This document shows, one piece after another, positions 1 through 14,131 of a stretch of DNA of 64,000 bases. This DNA comes from Adineta vaga (lineage: Eukaryota > Rotifera). The stretch covers positions 13,888,001 through 13,952,000 of the forward strand of contig CP075495.1 in the NCBI GenBank assembly GCA_021613535.1. Direction: 5' to 3'. A program made the translations under genes and the position numbers. Every line of letters begins with the position of its first letter. Position 1 is the first letter of the stretch. The notes beneath the pieces were generated by a model. It was not told the DNA's origin and ran no database searches. It worked only from the letters and a program-made list of their open reading frames with translations.

Positions 1-781
1 GATTTCGATTTTTATCCTAAATTTAACGGATAACTATTCATCTGGATACAATATTTTGATTGTTTTTTTCTTATTTATCTTGGACTTCTAGCTTTTTTTA
101 TCTTATTAGATATATTGAAGAAGAATAGAAGCACTGTTTCAATAATATTTCCTGTTGAGCTTTCACTCACACACACACACACCAATAATTTCCCTATATA
201 CATACGACGAGGCGGGTTGCTACACATACAAGAAACTGAATTGGCGACAAATGTTCTTTTAGAATAGTAAATGAGCGATCCTATGGGAAATACACATACA
301 TTATTCACCAATTCGCCTTCAGCGTTCATATTGAAAATATCCGTATATGTGTTCTACGTCTATACTATGAACGTTTGTCGAAAAATCAAAGAAAAAAAAT
401 CAATTAAAGAAAATAAAAAGATTGAAGTACTTATATTACCCTGGATTTCCGGACGAGTAACCTATATCCTCATTAAATTTCAATATATTCTACTATCTCT
501 TTATCTATGCACAATGTCATATTGTTTTAACATTAGATTAAATTCTCTGTAAAATTTACATTTGAATTTATGTGAAAATTATTTCTGATTGACTACAAGA
601 ATATATATTTGAAATGTTTGATGAATATGTAAAGAATACAGGTGTGATACTGAATAATTGAGTGAAGTTAGAATCGTACGAGATCGAAAGATGTCAATTG
701 GTTATCGTTTTATTTGTATATGTTTATTCTTAAGTTTGACTTTTTTTTAATAAGCATTTCATTGAAATTTTCGTTATTTAG
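1..781. other. Upstream region / intron of the Eag gene, no coding exon identified
   Basis: AT-rich sequence ending in a pyrimidine-rich tract and AG acceptor at 780-781 that opens the first recognisable Eag exon. The family's N-terminal cap (about 25-30 residues before the PAS core) is not visible here, so the first coding exon is either upstream of the window or too short to recognise. A (CA)n run lies near 170-182. Confidence 0.5.
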
Positions 782-3700
782 ACACGGCGTTCATTTTATC
801 CAATGCTCAAATCGTTGAGTATCCGATTGTGTATTCGAATGATGGTTTTACAAAAATCTCGGGATATTTACGAGCTGATCTAATGAATAAAAGTTCCACG
901 TGTAATTTCATGTACGGCGATTTAACAAGTGCCGATACACAATCAAAAATTCGTGATGCATTGGAAAATTGTCATATTGAACAAGTTGAAGTTCTTTTAT
1001 ATAAAAAGAATAGTATGTGTTATTGATATTTGTTTGAAATAAAATTTTGTTTTTAAAATCGAATCTTTCTATCTCATAGAAACTCCAATATGGGTATTTA
1101 TGCAAATAGCTCCGATAACCAATGAACGCGATACTGTGGTGCTTTATCTATGTACATTTACGGATATTACTGCACTTAAACAACCCATTGAAACCGAAGA
1201 TACAAAAGGTTGTCATTTCAATCTTTTTTATGTCATTTTTCAAAATTAAATTCATTGTCGTTTTTTTCTTTGTTTAGGTGGTTTGAGTAAATTTGCACGT
1301 ATAGCAAAATCTGTCACAAGAAATCGATCGATTTTAATGAATTTTGCAACACCAACTGCAAAATCAATTCAAATTGATCCGACAAAACCATCACAATTAC
1401 CAAATGTATGTTGATGATCAATGCAAAGAGTAGAAAAGATTTATTCAGTTTTTTTTTCTTTTATTCTAGTTACTCAATTTAAGTGCAGAAGTATTACCGG
1501 TATGTAATCACGATTTTTTTTTCAATAACCTAATCAAATCGCTTCTTTACCTTCATAGAGCTATCGACAAGAAGCACCAAGTACTCCACCACATATAATT
1601 CTACATTATTGTACATTCAAAACCGTCTGGGATTGGGTGATTCTATTATTGACATTTTATACATCATTATTAGTACCTTATCATGCAGCATTTCGAAGTA
1701 AATCATTAGATGATGTGCCATTACTTGTTGTTGATAGTATTGTCGATGTTATTTTCTTTATTGATATTATTTTAAATTTTCACACAACATATGTACACAC
1801 AAGTAATGATGAATCTGTATTCTTGGCTATTTTCTATTGAGTTTTTCATTGTTTTCTATTCAGAATCTGGAGAAGTTATATCTGATCCAAAACGTATTAG
1901 GAAAACATATTTAAAAAGTTGGTTTGTTATTGATCTATTAGCTTGTTTACCATACGATGTATTTAATGCATTTCAAGAAGCTGAAGAAGTAAAGATTTGT
2001 TGTTCAACATGACAAAAAAAACAAACAAATATGTCATTTTATTTTTAAGATTGATATCTTTCAACGTTATGGAAGTATTTTTTCAGCATTAAAAGTCTTA
2101 CGTCTATTACGACTTGGTCGTGTCTTTAGAAAACTAGACAATTATTTAGAATATGGTGCCGCTGTTCTTTTATTACTTATTTGTGTTTTTGTTCTCGTTG
2201 CTCATTGGTAATTTTACGAAAAACAAAAATGTTCGTGTTAAGTACATTTTTTTTCGTTGTATAAATAGGTTTGCTTGTGTCTGGTATACAATCGGATTTC
2301 GTGAAGGGCGTGGAGGACCAGGTAAACGAGTAAGTATCGATTGATTCTATTCTTCTTAAGAACTTAAACCGCTTAGAATTGCATGAAAATTAAATCAATT
2401 TTCTAACTAACGAGACAAATCCGATGTTATTTTTTAAATCTTTAAATCGTTTTTAATATCGCGGAACTTTGAAAAGGAATGAGATAATTTTTTTACTAGT
2501 TTTTAAAGGATTTTTGTTCGATTGAAAAATCCATGAATTAATAATAAAATTCTTCTTTCGTATGTTAATATTTTGATGAATTGAAGTCATTAATCAGTCA
2601 CTTTACATTACGGATATTATGAATCAAAAATCTAAAGACTTCTTTCGATTAGATTTGATACTAAAATAATGAAGAGAATACTTCGATCGTTTAGTTTGAA
2701 CAAATTTTATTCGAATTTTGCAAGATATCATTGAAACATTTCACATTAATCTCATTCTTTCAAACTAGATGGAATATAGTTGGTTAGTTAAAATGGATAG
2801 GGAATTGCATTATGCATGTATTGATTCTTACGGTAATCTAACGGCTTATGAATCGAATGGTACATGTCGAAAAGCAGCTTATGTAACTGCACTTTATTAT
2901 ACAATGAGTTCATTGACAAGTATCGGCTTTGGTAATGTTGCTGCAAATAGTGATAATGAAAAGATTTTTACGTGTGTAATGATGCTCATTGGTTCATTAC
3001 TTTACGCAACTATTTTTGGTAATGTTACCACTATATTTACTCAGATGTATTCAGCAACTGCTCGATATCATGAAATGTTGAGTAGGTATGTATAACTAAT
3101 TGATCAAAGAATTTTTTTCGAATGAAAATCATAATGTTTTCTTTTCTTCTCAACAATTAGTATTCGAGAATTTATGCGATTACATGGTATGCCTAATCAA
3201 TTAAATGAACGTATTATGGATTATGTTGTATCAACATGGGCAATGACCAAAGGTATTGATGCAACCAAAGTATTAAATTATTGCCCGAAAGATATGCGTG
3301 CTGATATATGTGTACATATGAATCGTAGTGTATTTAATGAACATCCAGCATTTCGTTTAGCAAGTGATGGATGTTTACGTGCATTAGCTGTACATTTTCA
3401 TATAAATCATTCAGCACCTGGAGATATGTTATATCATTGTGGAGAAAGTCTTGATATGCTTTGTTTTATCGTATCTGGATCATTAGAAGTTATACAAGAC
3501 GATGAAGTCTTAGCCATACTTAGTATGTTGAATTGTTTCGAATGAATAGAAAGTAGACTTTGAAGTGTTTATATTTAGGTACAAATGATGTATTTGGTGA
3601 TGATTTTTGGAGTAAAAATCGCGATACTGTTGGTCAATCAGCAGCGAATGTTCGTGCATTGACTTATTGTAATTTACATCAAATTCGACGAGAACGTTTA

Positions 3701-5788
3701 CTTGAAGTCTTAGATTTTTATCATCCATTTAGTGTTTCATTTGCTCGCAATATGGTGCTTACTTATAATTTAAGACATCGCGTAGATATTTACTTTTTAA
3801 ATAAAAATAAAATTCATGTTTTTATACTTTTTCTTTTCTCTTTCCACTTACTTAGGTTGTCTTTCGGAAAATAGCAGATGTTAAACGCGAACGTGAATTA
3901 GCTGAAACAAGAAAAAATGAAGGCCTAGATCAGATTAGTTCCGATCATCCAGTACGAAAATTAATATCAAAATTTCGTAAAATATCTCAAGAAAATCGTG
4001 CTGCTTCCCAAAATAATCCAAATACATCTGTTTCTTCAACAACATCCACTAGTTCATCTCAGCCACCGCAATCCCAACAACAACAATCAACAGCAGGTGC
4101 AATGTTACCTTCTATACCCGAAACAACTATTCAGCCACCAAGTGCAGAACCACTTGATTCATCGTCAACATCAACAAGTACAATTGGTTCATCATCATCA
4201 GCACTTCAACTTCTACAATTACCTTTCTCATCTACAAACAAACAACGAGATAAATTAGAAACTATTTCAGAACGCATTGAAACACAAGTTTCAGAAATCT
4301 CACAAATAACATCTTTGAATCAAAGTCCACCATTACAACGACATCCGAAATCAAGTAAATGGAAATGGTTAAAAGCTGGTTCAACTGAACCAGAAAACGA
4401 TATAACTAAACCTTTAGTTCCAACTCTCAAACCAGCACCGGTTCAATCACAAAGTACGAATCCATTTGATCCAAATTTATCCGATGATGATGCACTCTCA
4501 AAATCAACAGATGGGAGAAGAGCATCGATTCCACTTAGTTTATTTGTACCAAGAGAAGCTCGTGGTATGAATTTAAAAGCATCTGAAGAAGAAAATGATG
4601 AACAAGTAAAAATAAATGAGGTTTTTCATTTAAATAATTTCTAAAAGCTAATCTTTTCTGTAAAAATAGAAACTATTGGATGAATCTCATTCCGATATAA
4701 ATACATCATTTGGTCCACATCGTAGTGTATCATCACAATATGTTGAACATCAATTATTATCTTCATTAATTGAAATTAAAAATGATTTGAGTAATGAAGT
4801 GCGTACATTAACTAAGCGCATGTCGCATATTGATGAACAGATTAGTCAGATTTTTCATTTTCTTTCTCCATTAAATACATCAGTTAAAAATAATTTTACT
4901 CCCATTGTAAGACCAGTTCCATCCTCACCACCACGAAAGCGATCTTCGCCTCAAGCTATGCCATTATCACCCTTAGCAACATCATTATCACCTGAAACTA
5001 ATGTGACATCCGTAGCAATATCTCCATTATTTGAAACACCATCATTTTACTCAGATTTAACGTCAAAAACGATGAATTTCGATGCAAATCAATCATCACA
5101 ACCAACCACAGAAATGCAAAATATTCCTCGAAAATCAAAAACAACAAGCGATCATACTCTTATAACACCACCATTACGTCATATAAGTGATTTTGATGCA
5201 GGTGCTCTTTCGATTCCTCCACCACCATCCATTTATAATCGTACAACTAGTTCTACCATTGCTAGTTTAACCGCTTCGCCTGCATCTCGAGGTTCCATAT
5301 CCAATAAAATTGCACCAGCACCTATCACCTCATCATCATCATCTGTTAGTCCAAAACATACATTCAGTACTGCATTTCAACCGATATCCAATACACGTTT
5401 AAATCCAGGTCGTTCACCTAAACCAAAAACTCGTTTACAACATACTCGAAGTAGTACTAGATCTCAAACAAAGTATCCTGAAAAATCAACAATTATTGAA
5501 CTTGAATCACCAACACAAATAGATGTATTAAATAAAACTGAACCACTTCTGCCGGTTTCAAATAAACCTATTTCAACAAGTAAATCAAGTAGTAGTGTAT
5601 TTCGTCGTTTAATAGCCAATACTAGTGGTAGTACAGAAAAACCTACGATGAGTTCATCATCAACTCTTCTCTATCCACCAACAAGTGATGATGAACATCC
5701 AATGAGTCCTGCTAGTTCTGGTAATGACGATGATGATTATCGACCATTAACATCTTCATCGAGTAAACATCATCAAACACCATTATAA
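782..5788 (+). CDS. eag: Eag-type voltage-gated K+ channel (KCNH1/5-like), 5' partial
   Basis: Thirteen exons, frame-checked: 782-1012, 1080-1208, 1278-1405, 1470-1499, 1559-1802, 1864-1988, 2050-2207, 2269-2329, 2769-3085, 3161-3522, 3579-3781, 3856-4620, 4670-5788, giving about 1289 visible residues. In order: PAS domain ([14 protein letters not shown]), S1-S6 with S4 [18 protein letters not shown], pore [10 protein letters not shown] (GFG filter), C-linker, and a cyclic-nucleotide-binding homology domain ([18 protein letters not shown]). The wording of C-linker and CNBHD matches Eag rather than Erg or Elk. A long Ser/Thr/Pro-rich tail carries a heptad region coded near 4750-4865, in the place of the Eag tetramerising coiled coil. 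It would form a tetrameric plasma-membrane K+ channel. The N-terminal cap is missing. The 30-nt exon 1470-1499 encodes [10 protein letters not shown]. Family assignment is certain; exact subfamily ortholog is inferred. Confidence 0.95.
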
Positions 5789-6607
5789 TGAATTTTAAAA
5801 AATTAGCAGTTTCAACTATTTTTTTCCATATTTTACTTCTTCAAATTCTCATGGTTTAGTTTTCTACAGGTGAATTGATGAATTTTATTTGCAATTTTGT
5901 GATAAAAAATCAAACAAACATTTTCTTTATCATGTCTATTTCTCTCTCTCTCTTTCCCTTTTCTATCTTGACTTTGTACACATTCACCGGTGCATATTTT
6001 TTGTTTCATTAAGTTTCCTCTCTCTTTATATCTGTGTATGTATTGATTAGTCAGTCGGTTATGGACTTGTTTTCTTTTCTCCATATTTCTCCCTCTCCTT
6101 TATATATATATATATATATATATACACGTCTCAGATTTTTTTGCTATATTTGCTGATGCTTTTTCGATTACATTAGTTTTGTTGTTTTTTTTGGGAATAA
6201 AAACTAACAGCATAAATATCTCTCTATTAAAGATCAATAAAAATATTTTTCCGAAGATAATATACAATCAAAAATAACTTTCATAAACAATTGTTATCAA
6301 ATTATTATTCAGAGATATGTATGACCTATATCCATTTTTTAACATCTTTCGATCATATTTATTTGAATAAAATAAATGCGTACATATATATATAAATAAA
6401 TAAATATTGATTTCATAATAAAAAGAATTTCACGCGAATAAAGGCAAAATGACTGAACAGACAAAAAGCAGTGATGATTATCTTTTATCAAAAGAAAATG
6501 TTCAATCGACATTATATTTGATCATTTCACTCTTGAAATGATTCGTTTTCCATGTCATCAGTTGTCTAAAAGAAAATTTCGAGAAAAATCAAAAGAAAAA
6601 CTCTATA
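5789..6607. other. Convergent 3' intergenic region, Eag / PKD2
   Basis: No gene seen. It separates the stop codons of two convergent genes. It contains CT-rich runs near 5940-5955, a (TA)n tract near 6101-6123, and AATAAA-like motifs on both strands (for example near 6233 and 6366) that could serve as polyadenylation signals. Confidence 0.6.
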
Positions 6608-9559
6608 TTATCTTACATTTTTTGAATCTGATTGACGACTTTTTTTGTTTGTCTTACTCTTTGGTTTTTCATACGCATCTAATTTCGAAGCAACATTATC
6701 AATCTAAAAGTAAAATCTCTTTCACACATTTCTTCATTGCTTATTCTTTTTTCTACTTTAGTTAAAACAAATCCAACTGATGATTCCATTGTATCAAGTC
6801 GTTTAGCCAATTCATTATATTCTTCAACAGATACTTCATGTGCTTGTAAACGTTGTGATGTTGCACTTGCACTACGATCATTACCTTCTTCATCAACATT
6901 ATCAACAGGCATACTAAAATAATCGAAAAACAAACACATATATTCCTTTGTTTCATCCTCTTACTTATTCTTCTTTGACAAATTTAATTCATCCATTTCT
7001 CGAAGAATAGCATCATTTTGTCGTAATAAATCATTACTTAATGCGCGTTGTTCATTTTCATCTAAGACACGATCACCATTTAAATCATATTTAGAAAATA
7101 TTGTTTCAATTTCTTCTTCCGCATAACCACGTGATTTCATTTCTGTACGCCATTCATCAAATTCAAGACGTTTATCACGATTAAGATCAGCTAAGGCTAA
7201 TGCACGACGAATATCAGCAATTCGATCACGTTTAACTGTTAAACGTTCACGCATTTTTGTATAACCTTGTTTAACAAAATCACTGATTTCAAATTCATTT
7301 TTCTTATTACGTAATTCAGCTTTCACTTCAACATATGTGTCATTGATAATAGCCAAAAACATATTCAATAAAACGAAGAAAACAAAGAAAACATATGTTA
7401 AGAAGAATAATGGACCTAAAACGAAACATCCATCAAAATAGAAATCGTTTTCTTTTTTATCATTGAATATTTCCTTACCAAGGACACGATGTGCTTGTTG
7501 AAGTGATTGAAAATCAAAAATACCCAAAATAATTAAAAATAATGTATATCTAAAGAAAACAACAAATGAATCTACTTTCGCAAAAGAACAACAACAACAA
7601 GAGTATTCAACTTACACCGAATATTGAAATGCTCGAAAACTTTCGACTTGAATACCGAATGTTAAATAACCAAGTTGTGCATAAGCAAAAAAGATAATAA
7701 AGAACATAATAGCAAAACCCGATATATCACGTGCACATTTTGCTAATGTTTCACTTAGTTGTGTCATTGTTTTATTGAAACTAATATATTTAAAGACTTT
7801 GATCCAAGCTAAGAAGATTGTTATACTAATGATAATATTGAATTGATATTGCCAATAACATAGAAATGAAAAATCATTGTATTCACGTTTATCACTTTGT
7901 ATTAATGTATCAAGTAATGAATCCACTTGAATTTGTCGATAAATATTAAAGATAATGCAAACATATGAAAGAAGAATAATGATGATATCCAAACAATTCA
8001 TAAGTGATTTGAAATACGAGAATTTACAATTACGAATCTATAGAAAGAAAAGAATGAATATTAGCCTAGTTTTTCTTTCTCAAAGCTTACTTCCAAAATT
8101 TCTTCAATGGTGTAATAAAGAATGAAAATAACGAAGAGAATTTCACAACCTAAGACAAAATAATCGAATGTTTGAACATAACGAATCAATTTCACGGCAC
8201 GAAATGTTGATGAAGTGAGTAAACCACCAACAGCTGGAAATTCGAAAATTAATCTAAATTAAAATATAATTCAAATCAATTTCATTAAGAAACAAACAAA
8301 TCACTTACTGTACTTGACAGAATAGATTCAAATTTGCATTATAAACTGTAAAATCAACAAGAATAGCTCGAGTACCACGTGTAATCCAAAGTCTAAATAC
8401 GCATCAATCACACAAAAATCAAAAACAATAAGATCTCTAAACTAACCCTTGTTTTAAATCTTCAATTTCGGCTGTAAATTCTGCTGCGGTTGCTGCAAAT
8501 GTTTTTGTATAACCACCTTGATCATAAACACTTACACGACCAGTTGTGCTTAATCCAAACCATGATGTTGATGGTGTATATTTAAAGCTAAATACAAATG
8601 TCAATAATTTATTGATTACATATCAACAATTCATACGCTTCATTGGTACAATTGTCATTTTCAAGATTTTCACACGGTCCAAATGTTGTCGTATCTTCAT
8701 AAGTAGGTGCATACGAATTGTAACAAAACTTGATTTCTTGTTTAAAATCTTCAGCAACAAGACAAGAATTATTTTTCACTTTCTTCTGACGCATTTGAAT
8801 AGCACCCAAAAGACGATTTTCAAACAAAAGATAACCATATTCACTAACATTTCGGTCATTATACCAATTTTCCGTGAAAAAACCTTCAGTAGCAATATCG
8901 GTCATATACTATTCGATAGAGAGAAGAAGAAGAAGAATCTTAGAACAAAAGGCACACCGATTCTTTCTATTTGTTTTTCTTACTTGCCAAAAATCTTCCA
9001 TACGATCAAGATCTACAAATGATGGACCTGTTTTATTGTTTGATAAATCAGTTAATTGAGGATCGGTAATGGCGCTTTTCAATGCTTGAGTTAATAAAAA
9101 CATATTACTGCTTACCATGCCAAACACCACTAAGATGACAAATTTTCAAAACAAATTATAAACGAAAATGATTATTATTTACCAATTGATAAAATTGTAA
9201 GAAAAATCAAATAAATAATCAGTTCACGAATGGTTGTACGAACATATTTATCTTTATGTTGTTGACGATCAATTTGTTCGGTTTGTTGTGTTGCCCAAAG
9301 TTCTATGATTAACGGAAAATGTTAAATTTCAAAAGAAAATATAACAATTACTTCGTAACAATGAAAGAGCTTTTTCACATGGATTATTTCGATTTTGATT
9401 ATTTCGACGTGAACGTCCTTGTTGATCACCTCGAGTAACTGGTATACCATCGACATACAATGTACCATCAACGTACATTTCATTATCCATGCCACCAGCA
9501 GCCGTTTCACTGTAGGCTGGTGGTGGTGAAGATCGATGTTGCTGATGCTCAAAGGCCAT
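6608..9559 (-). CDS. pkd2: Polycystin-2 (TRPP) cation channel
   Basis: Eleven frame-checked exons (9559-9352, 9302-9183, 9129-8984, 8908-8637, 8587-8447, 8392-8309, 8253-8091, 8037-7616, 7549-6965, 6913-6757, 6703-6608), 797 residues. The start is the ATG of MAFEHQQ. Seen: S1, the large extracellular TOP/polycystin domain with Cys residues and [20 protein letters not shown]2-S5 including [19 protein letters not shown], the pore region, S6 [19 protein letters not shown], then two EF-hand loops and a C-terminal coiled coil ([20 protein letters not shown]). Length is a little under human PKD2 (968). Polycystin-2 forms Ca2+-permeable cation channels in cilia and ER, often with polycystin-1 proteins; none is in this window. 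The filter reads LGI where the family has LGD. Two apparent early stops (near 6961 and 6679) are intronic read-through and not lesions. Confidence 0.95.
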
Positions 9560-10090
9560 GATGCGTTTACTAATGCAAACCTTCACTCACCTTTTCCAAA
9601 TAAGAAATGACTTGAAAACTAGAAAAGTATGTGTACTTTTCTCGGTAAGAGGAATAGAGAGAGAGACAGAGAGACAGAGAGACAAAAAAAAAGTAAAAAT
9701 TTAATTTTCTATCTACGTCAGAACTTCTATTATTTTTCTGTATACTTTGTCTGTTTTTAGTATACTTAGACGAGAAGAGAAAAAGTTTAGGAAATGAAAT
9801 GGGAAAAAAAACCTACAAGCACGTCTGTAAAAACATTGATGAAGTGATATTTTTTTCTTTTTAAGTAAATATATGATTTTCTTTTTGTTTTAAATGAAAA
9901 AAAAAGAAGAAAAATAATTAACAAATCTATGTGTATGTTGAGAGACACGGCAACAGTGAAAACAATTGCGCCGTTGTATTTTTTTAGTTCCCGGAAATAA
10001 CTAATAAAAAAGCGTCAAGATGCAAGAGAGAGAGAAAATAGTAAAATGTTTTATTTGAATTGAATTACAAAATTTTGATGAAAATAAACT
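9560..10090. other. Intergenic, PKD2 promoter region
   Basis: No gene seen. It holds (GA)n purine runs near 9655-9685 and 10025-10036 and long A/T runs. It should contain the PKD2 promoter and the 3' UTR of the SLC3A2-like gene, but no specific element is recognisable. Confidence 0.5.
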
Positions 10091-11662
10091 TTAAAAAATA
10101 ATTCCAAGTCGATCTATAGATGGAGACCAACGAATAATTAGATATTCATAAGGTTCTAATCGTATTGATTCAGTCATATCAATCAATGCATTTGTTTCAT
10201 ATTTTAAACCAGGATTTTCTTTATTAGTGAGAAGAACTTCAATAGCACTAGTTATACCTTCATTTAATTCAATTCTATCTTCTTGAATTGTATTACTAAA
10301 ATTAATTATAATCATATGATGTCGTGAACCACGTCTTCCACGTTGAATAGTTAAGATTTGTGAATTTGAAAGAATGTTTTGTTGAATTTGTCCAACACGA
10401 AAAACATCGAGTGTTCGAACAAATGTCGAAATTTGACGAAGACGAGAAAGTTGTTCATCTGTAAATTGTTGTCCTTGTCGATCGATATCAATTGAAATAA
10501 CACCAAGATGAAAGAAACATGCAGCAAAAAAAGCTTCATTTAATTTCGAATTTAACGATAATGAAGACCAAATAAATGGCCGATTTTCTTCGAAGTAGGT
10601 CGAATGATAATATCGATGAAATATACTTGTTACATTCGATGATTTCATATCATTCAAAATAAAATCTTCAATTGACGCGATATCTATTCCACCTAAAGAA
10701 TTCTTCTTATCACCATAATAACGTAGTAAAAGTTGATCATTCGATGTTGATAAAGAATCAATTGAATCAAGAAGAAGAATTCTCTTTGAATCAATTTCAG
10801 ATCGTATACGAGCAAGTAATAGGTAATCTTCATCAAGATGTCGAGTTCGTTTTGCATTGATACTTTCATTTCTATATTCAAAATCTTCATATGCATAACT
10901 AACACCTTGTAAATTAAAACCATCGAATTGAAATTTATTTTCCCAGATTGAGAAAGAATCAATTATATCATGAAAAACCCGATTATTTCGATAATTTATA
11001 TCAATAGCATCACCATTTTTAGAAAATTGATGCAAATAAAAAGAATTCTTTGCATTATGATAAGTCCATGCTGATTGTTGTTGATTATCAATTGTTATCC
11101 AATTACTTTGATTTCCTTGATTATTCCATACGAAATATAAATCATCTGATGGAAATCGTGATGATTGAATTGATAAATGATTTAATGGATAATCAACAAG
11201 AATTCGAAGATTATTTTCATGAGATTTATTAATTAAATTTACTAAGGCATTTTCTCCACCAAGATTTATATCCACATCTGTCCAAGTTAGTGGATTCAAT
11301 TCAGTTGATAATGGCATAACAGGACTAAGCCAAAGTGCTTGACCACTAAATTTATTTTGATAATCATTTAATTTTTGATTGATATCATTGAATGTCATTG
11401 TTCGATTTGAAAAACGTAAAAATATACTATTCAACCACCATGGTGTACTCGGAGCTTGTTCACACGATGGATAACGTACAATACAAATGATAATAAAGAT
11501 TAAATAGCCTATTAAAAGAAGAATATAGACTAGAGCACTAATTAATCGTGCTCGATTTAACCATGACGGTGTTGAAGAAGAATTTACTTCATTAGGAACT
11601 TCAGTTGTATGACTTGCTTGTGACATGTTATCAGTTTGTTTTTTTATTGTCGATTCATTCAT
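10091..11662 (-). CDS. SLC3A2/4F2hc-like amino-acid transporter heavy chain
   Basis: Single-exon ORF of 523 residues starting MNESTIKKQT. A short cytosolic N-terminus is followed by one membrane segment (about residues 42-66, ALVYILLLIGYLIFIIICIV) and an extracellular alpha-amylase-like TIM-barrel domain, the type II layout of SLC3 heavy chains. Landmarks are TPWWLNSIFLRF after the membrane segment (where 4F2hc has WW...LYRI), LRILVDYPLNHLS in place of the barrel's DLxPNH strand, and the C-terminal LEPYEYLIIRW like LEPHEGLLLRF in SLC3A2. SLC3A2 proteins pair by disulfide with SLC7 light chains and carry them to the plasma membrane. Whether the intersubunit Cys is conserved cannot be decided; a Cys lies just after the membrane segment. 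Absence of introns is unusual for this window. SLC3A1 or another amylase-like membrane protein is the alternative. Confidence 0.75.
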   Translation of the reverse strand: MNESTIKKQTDNMSQASHTTEVPNEVNSSSTPSWLNRARLISALVYILLLIGYLIFIIICIVRYPSCEQAPSTPWWLNSIFLRFSNRTMTFNDINQKLNDYQNKFSGQALWLSPVMPLSTELNPLTWTDVDINLGGENALVNLINKSHENNLRILVDYPLNHLSIQSSRFPSDDLYFVWNNQGNQSNWITIDNQQQSAWTYHNAKNSFYLHQFSKNGDAIDINYRNNRVFHDIIDSFSIWENKFQFDGFNLQGVSYAYEDFEYRNESINAKRTRHLDEDYLLLARIRSEIDSKRILLLDSIDSLSTSNDQLLLRYYGDKKNSLGGIDIASIEDFILNDMKSSNVTSIFHRYYHSTYFEENRPFIWSSLSLNSKLNEAFFAACFFHLGVISIDIDRQGQQFTDEQLSRLRQISTFVRTLDVFRVGQIQQNILSNSQILTIQRGRRGSRHHMIIINFSNTIQEDRIELNEGITSAIEVLLTNKENPGLKYETNALIDMTESIRLEPYEYLIIRWSPSIDRLGIIF

Positions 11663-12221
11663 TCTTTGAAGACATTAAATATATATATATATATATATTC
11701 TCAAGCGAAGACAATGCAAATATCACAATTACAATCGTTAAGACTTGAATATAAAACAAAGATATGTTGAGAGATTTTCATTGATGATAAGAATCTGACA
11801 TTCAAAAAGAAGAAAAACAACATTTTTTATTAGATAATAATAAATCATTCGTTCGAGATGTATTGTACATACATTTGAACAACTCTTTTAGAAAAGAATG
11901 AATCAAATGAAGTATTGGATATCAACATAAGACTAGTCCACTCTGTCTTTGACAAATTTCCGTCATTATTTTCTTTATTGAGAAATATTCAATTGATTAC
12001 CTATCATGTAGCGTCATCTTCATTCCCATGAACCTTCATCATGCCCGTTTGTATTACTACCTGAAAGTAAATGATGACTCAGAGTATGAGATAGAACAAT
12101 CATAAGCCAATCGTATTTCATTTAATTGACGCGTCATAACTAACGAGATATTATATATGTGAGTTTGAAATCTTTAATATTCCTTTTCTCTTTTTAAATA
12201 TTCTTATTAGAAACTTTTCTA
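11663..12221. promoter_or_regulatory. Divergent intergenic region, SLC3A2-like / Rab11
   Basis: About 560 bp separate two divergently transcribed starts, so this stretch should hold both promoters. An (AT)n run lies near 11674-11697, just upstream of the SLC3A2-like start. No TATA or initiator can be assigned with confidence in such AT-rich DNA. Confidence 0.4.
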
Positions 12222-13412
<1,191 letters not shown>

Positions 13413-14131
13413 ATTTCTTTTTTTCTCTACGAGTTCTATTAATTCTAATCTTTCTTTCATTATTTGCAAACATTATCAAGATTTTTCTTAGTTTTCTTTT
13501 GTTCAACTGTAATCGAAATCTGTTTTTACAACATTAATTGTCATACACACATTTATATTCTCTTTCTTTCTTTTCTACCTATTTATCAAATCGATCAATT
13601 ACAATAACCATGCGATGCTCGAACAGAATTCTTGATCAAATGTGTAATGCTATTTATTTTCTTGGTCTTTAGAACAAATATGACTGTGAATCCTTGTTCA
13701 ACGTGATTGATTTCGGTTTCCTATTAGTATACGTCTTTTTTTTGCAAATTTTTTTCATAATTCTTCTGATTAAAGAAACAAACACATTGATGAAATCTGC
13801 CTTTTCTTCTCATGTGATGATATTTTCGAGATAAATTACTGATAGGAGTTAATCACGAGATTTTTAGATTGATGAAACTTGTTCCCAAGAGACAACTGCA
13901 TTAAAGCGTTTCTACCATTCAGATGTCGCTGCTAATAAATATTAATAGAATAAAAAAAATAGACAATTAATTCTCTTGAGTTCAATTGATTTTCTTAAAT
14001 AAATCATTTTATTATCAATTGAATCGATGGAAAATTTTCTCGATGTTTATAAATAAACAAAAAATATACTTGACATCTCTATCCATAGTTACTGTATAGT
14101 CTAAGGAAACAGATTCAAAGACATTTTACTA
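13413..14131. other. Intergenic, Rab11 3' end and DRC8 promoter
   Basis: No gene seen. Pyrimidine-rich stretches follow the Rab11 stop. AATAAA-like motifs occur near 13937 and 13999. The last 100 bp should include the DRC8 5' UTR. Confidence 0.5.

Noticed and set aside
6679-6965. Premature stops in the polycystin-2 3' region as evidence of a pseudogene
   Set aside because: Both stops lie in short introns; spliced, the frame continues through the coiled coil to a normal end at 6608.
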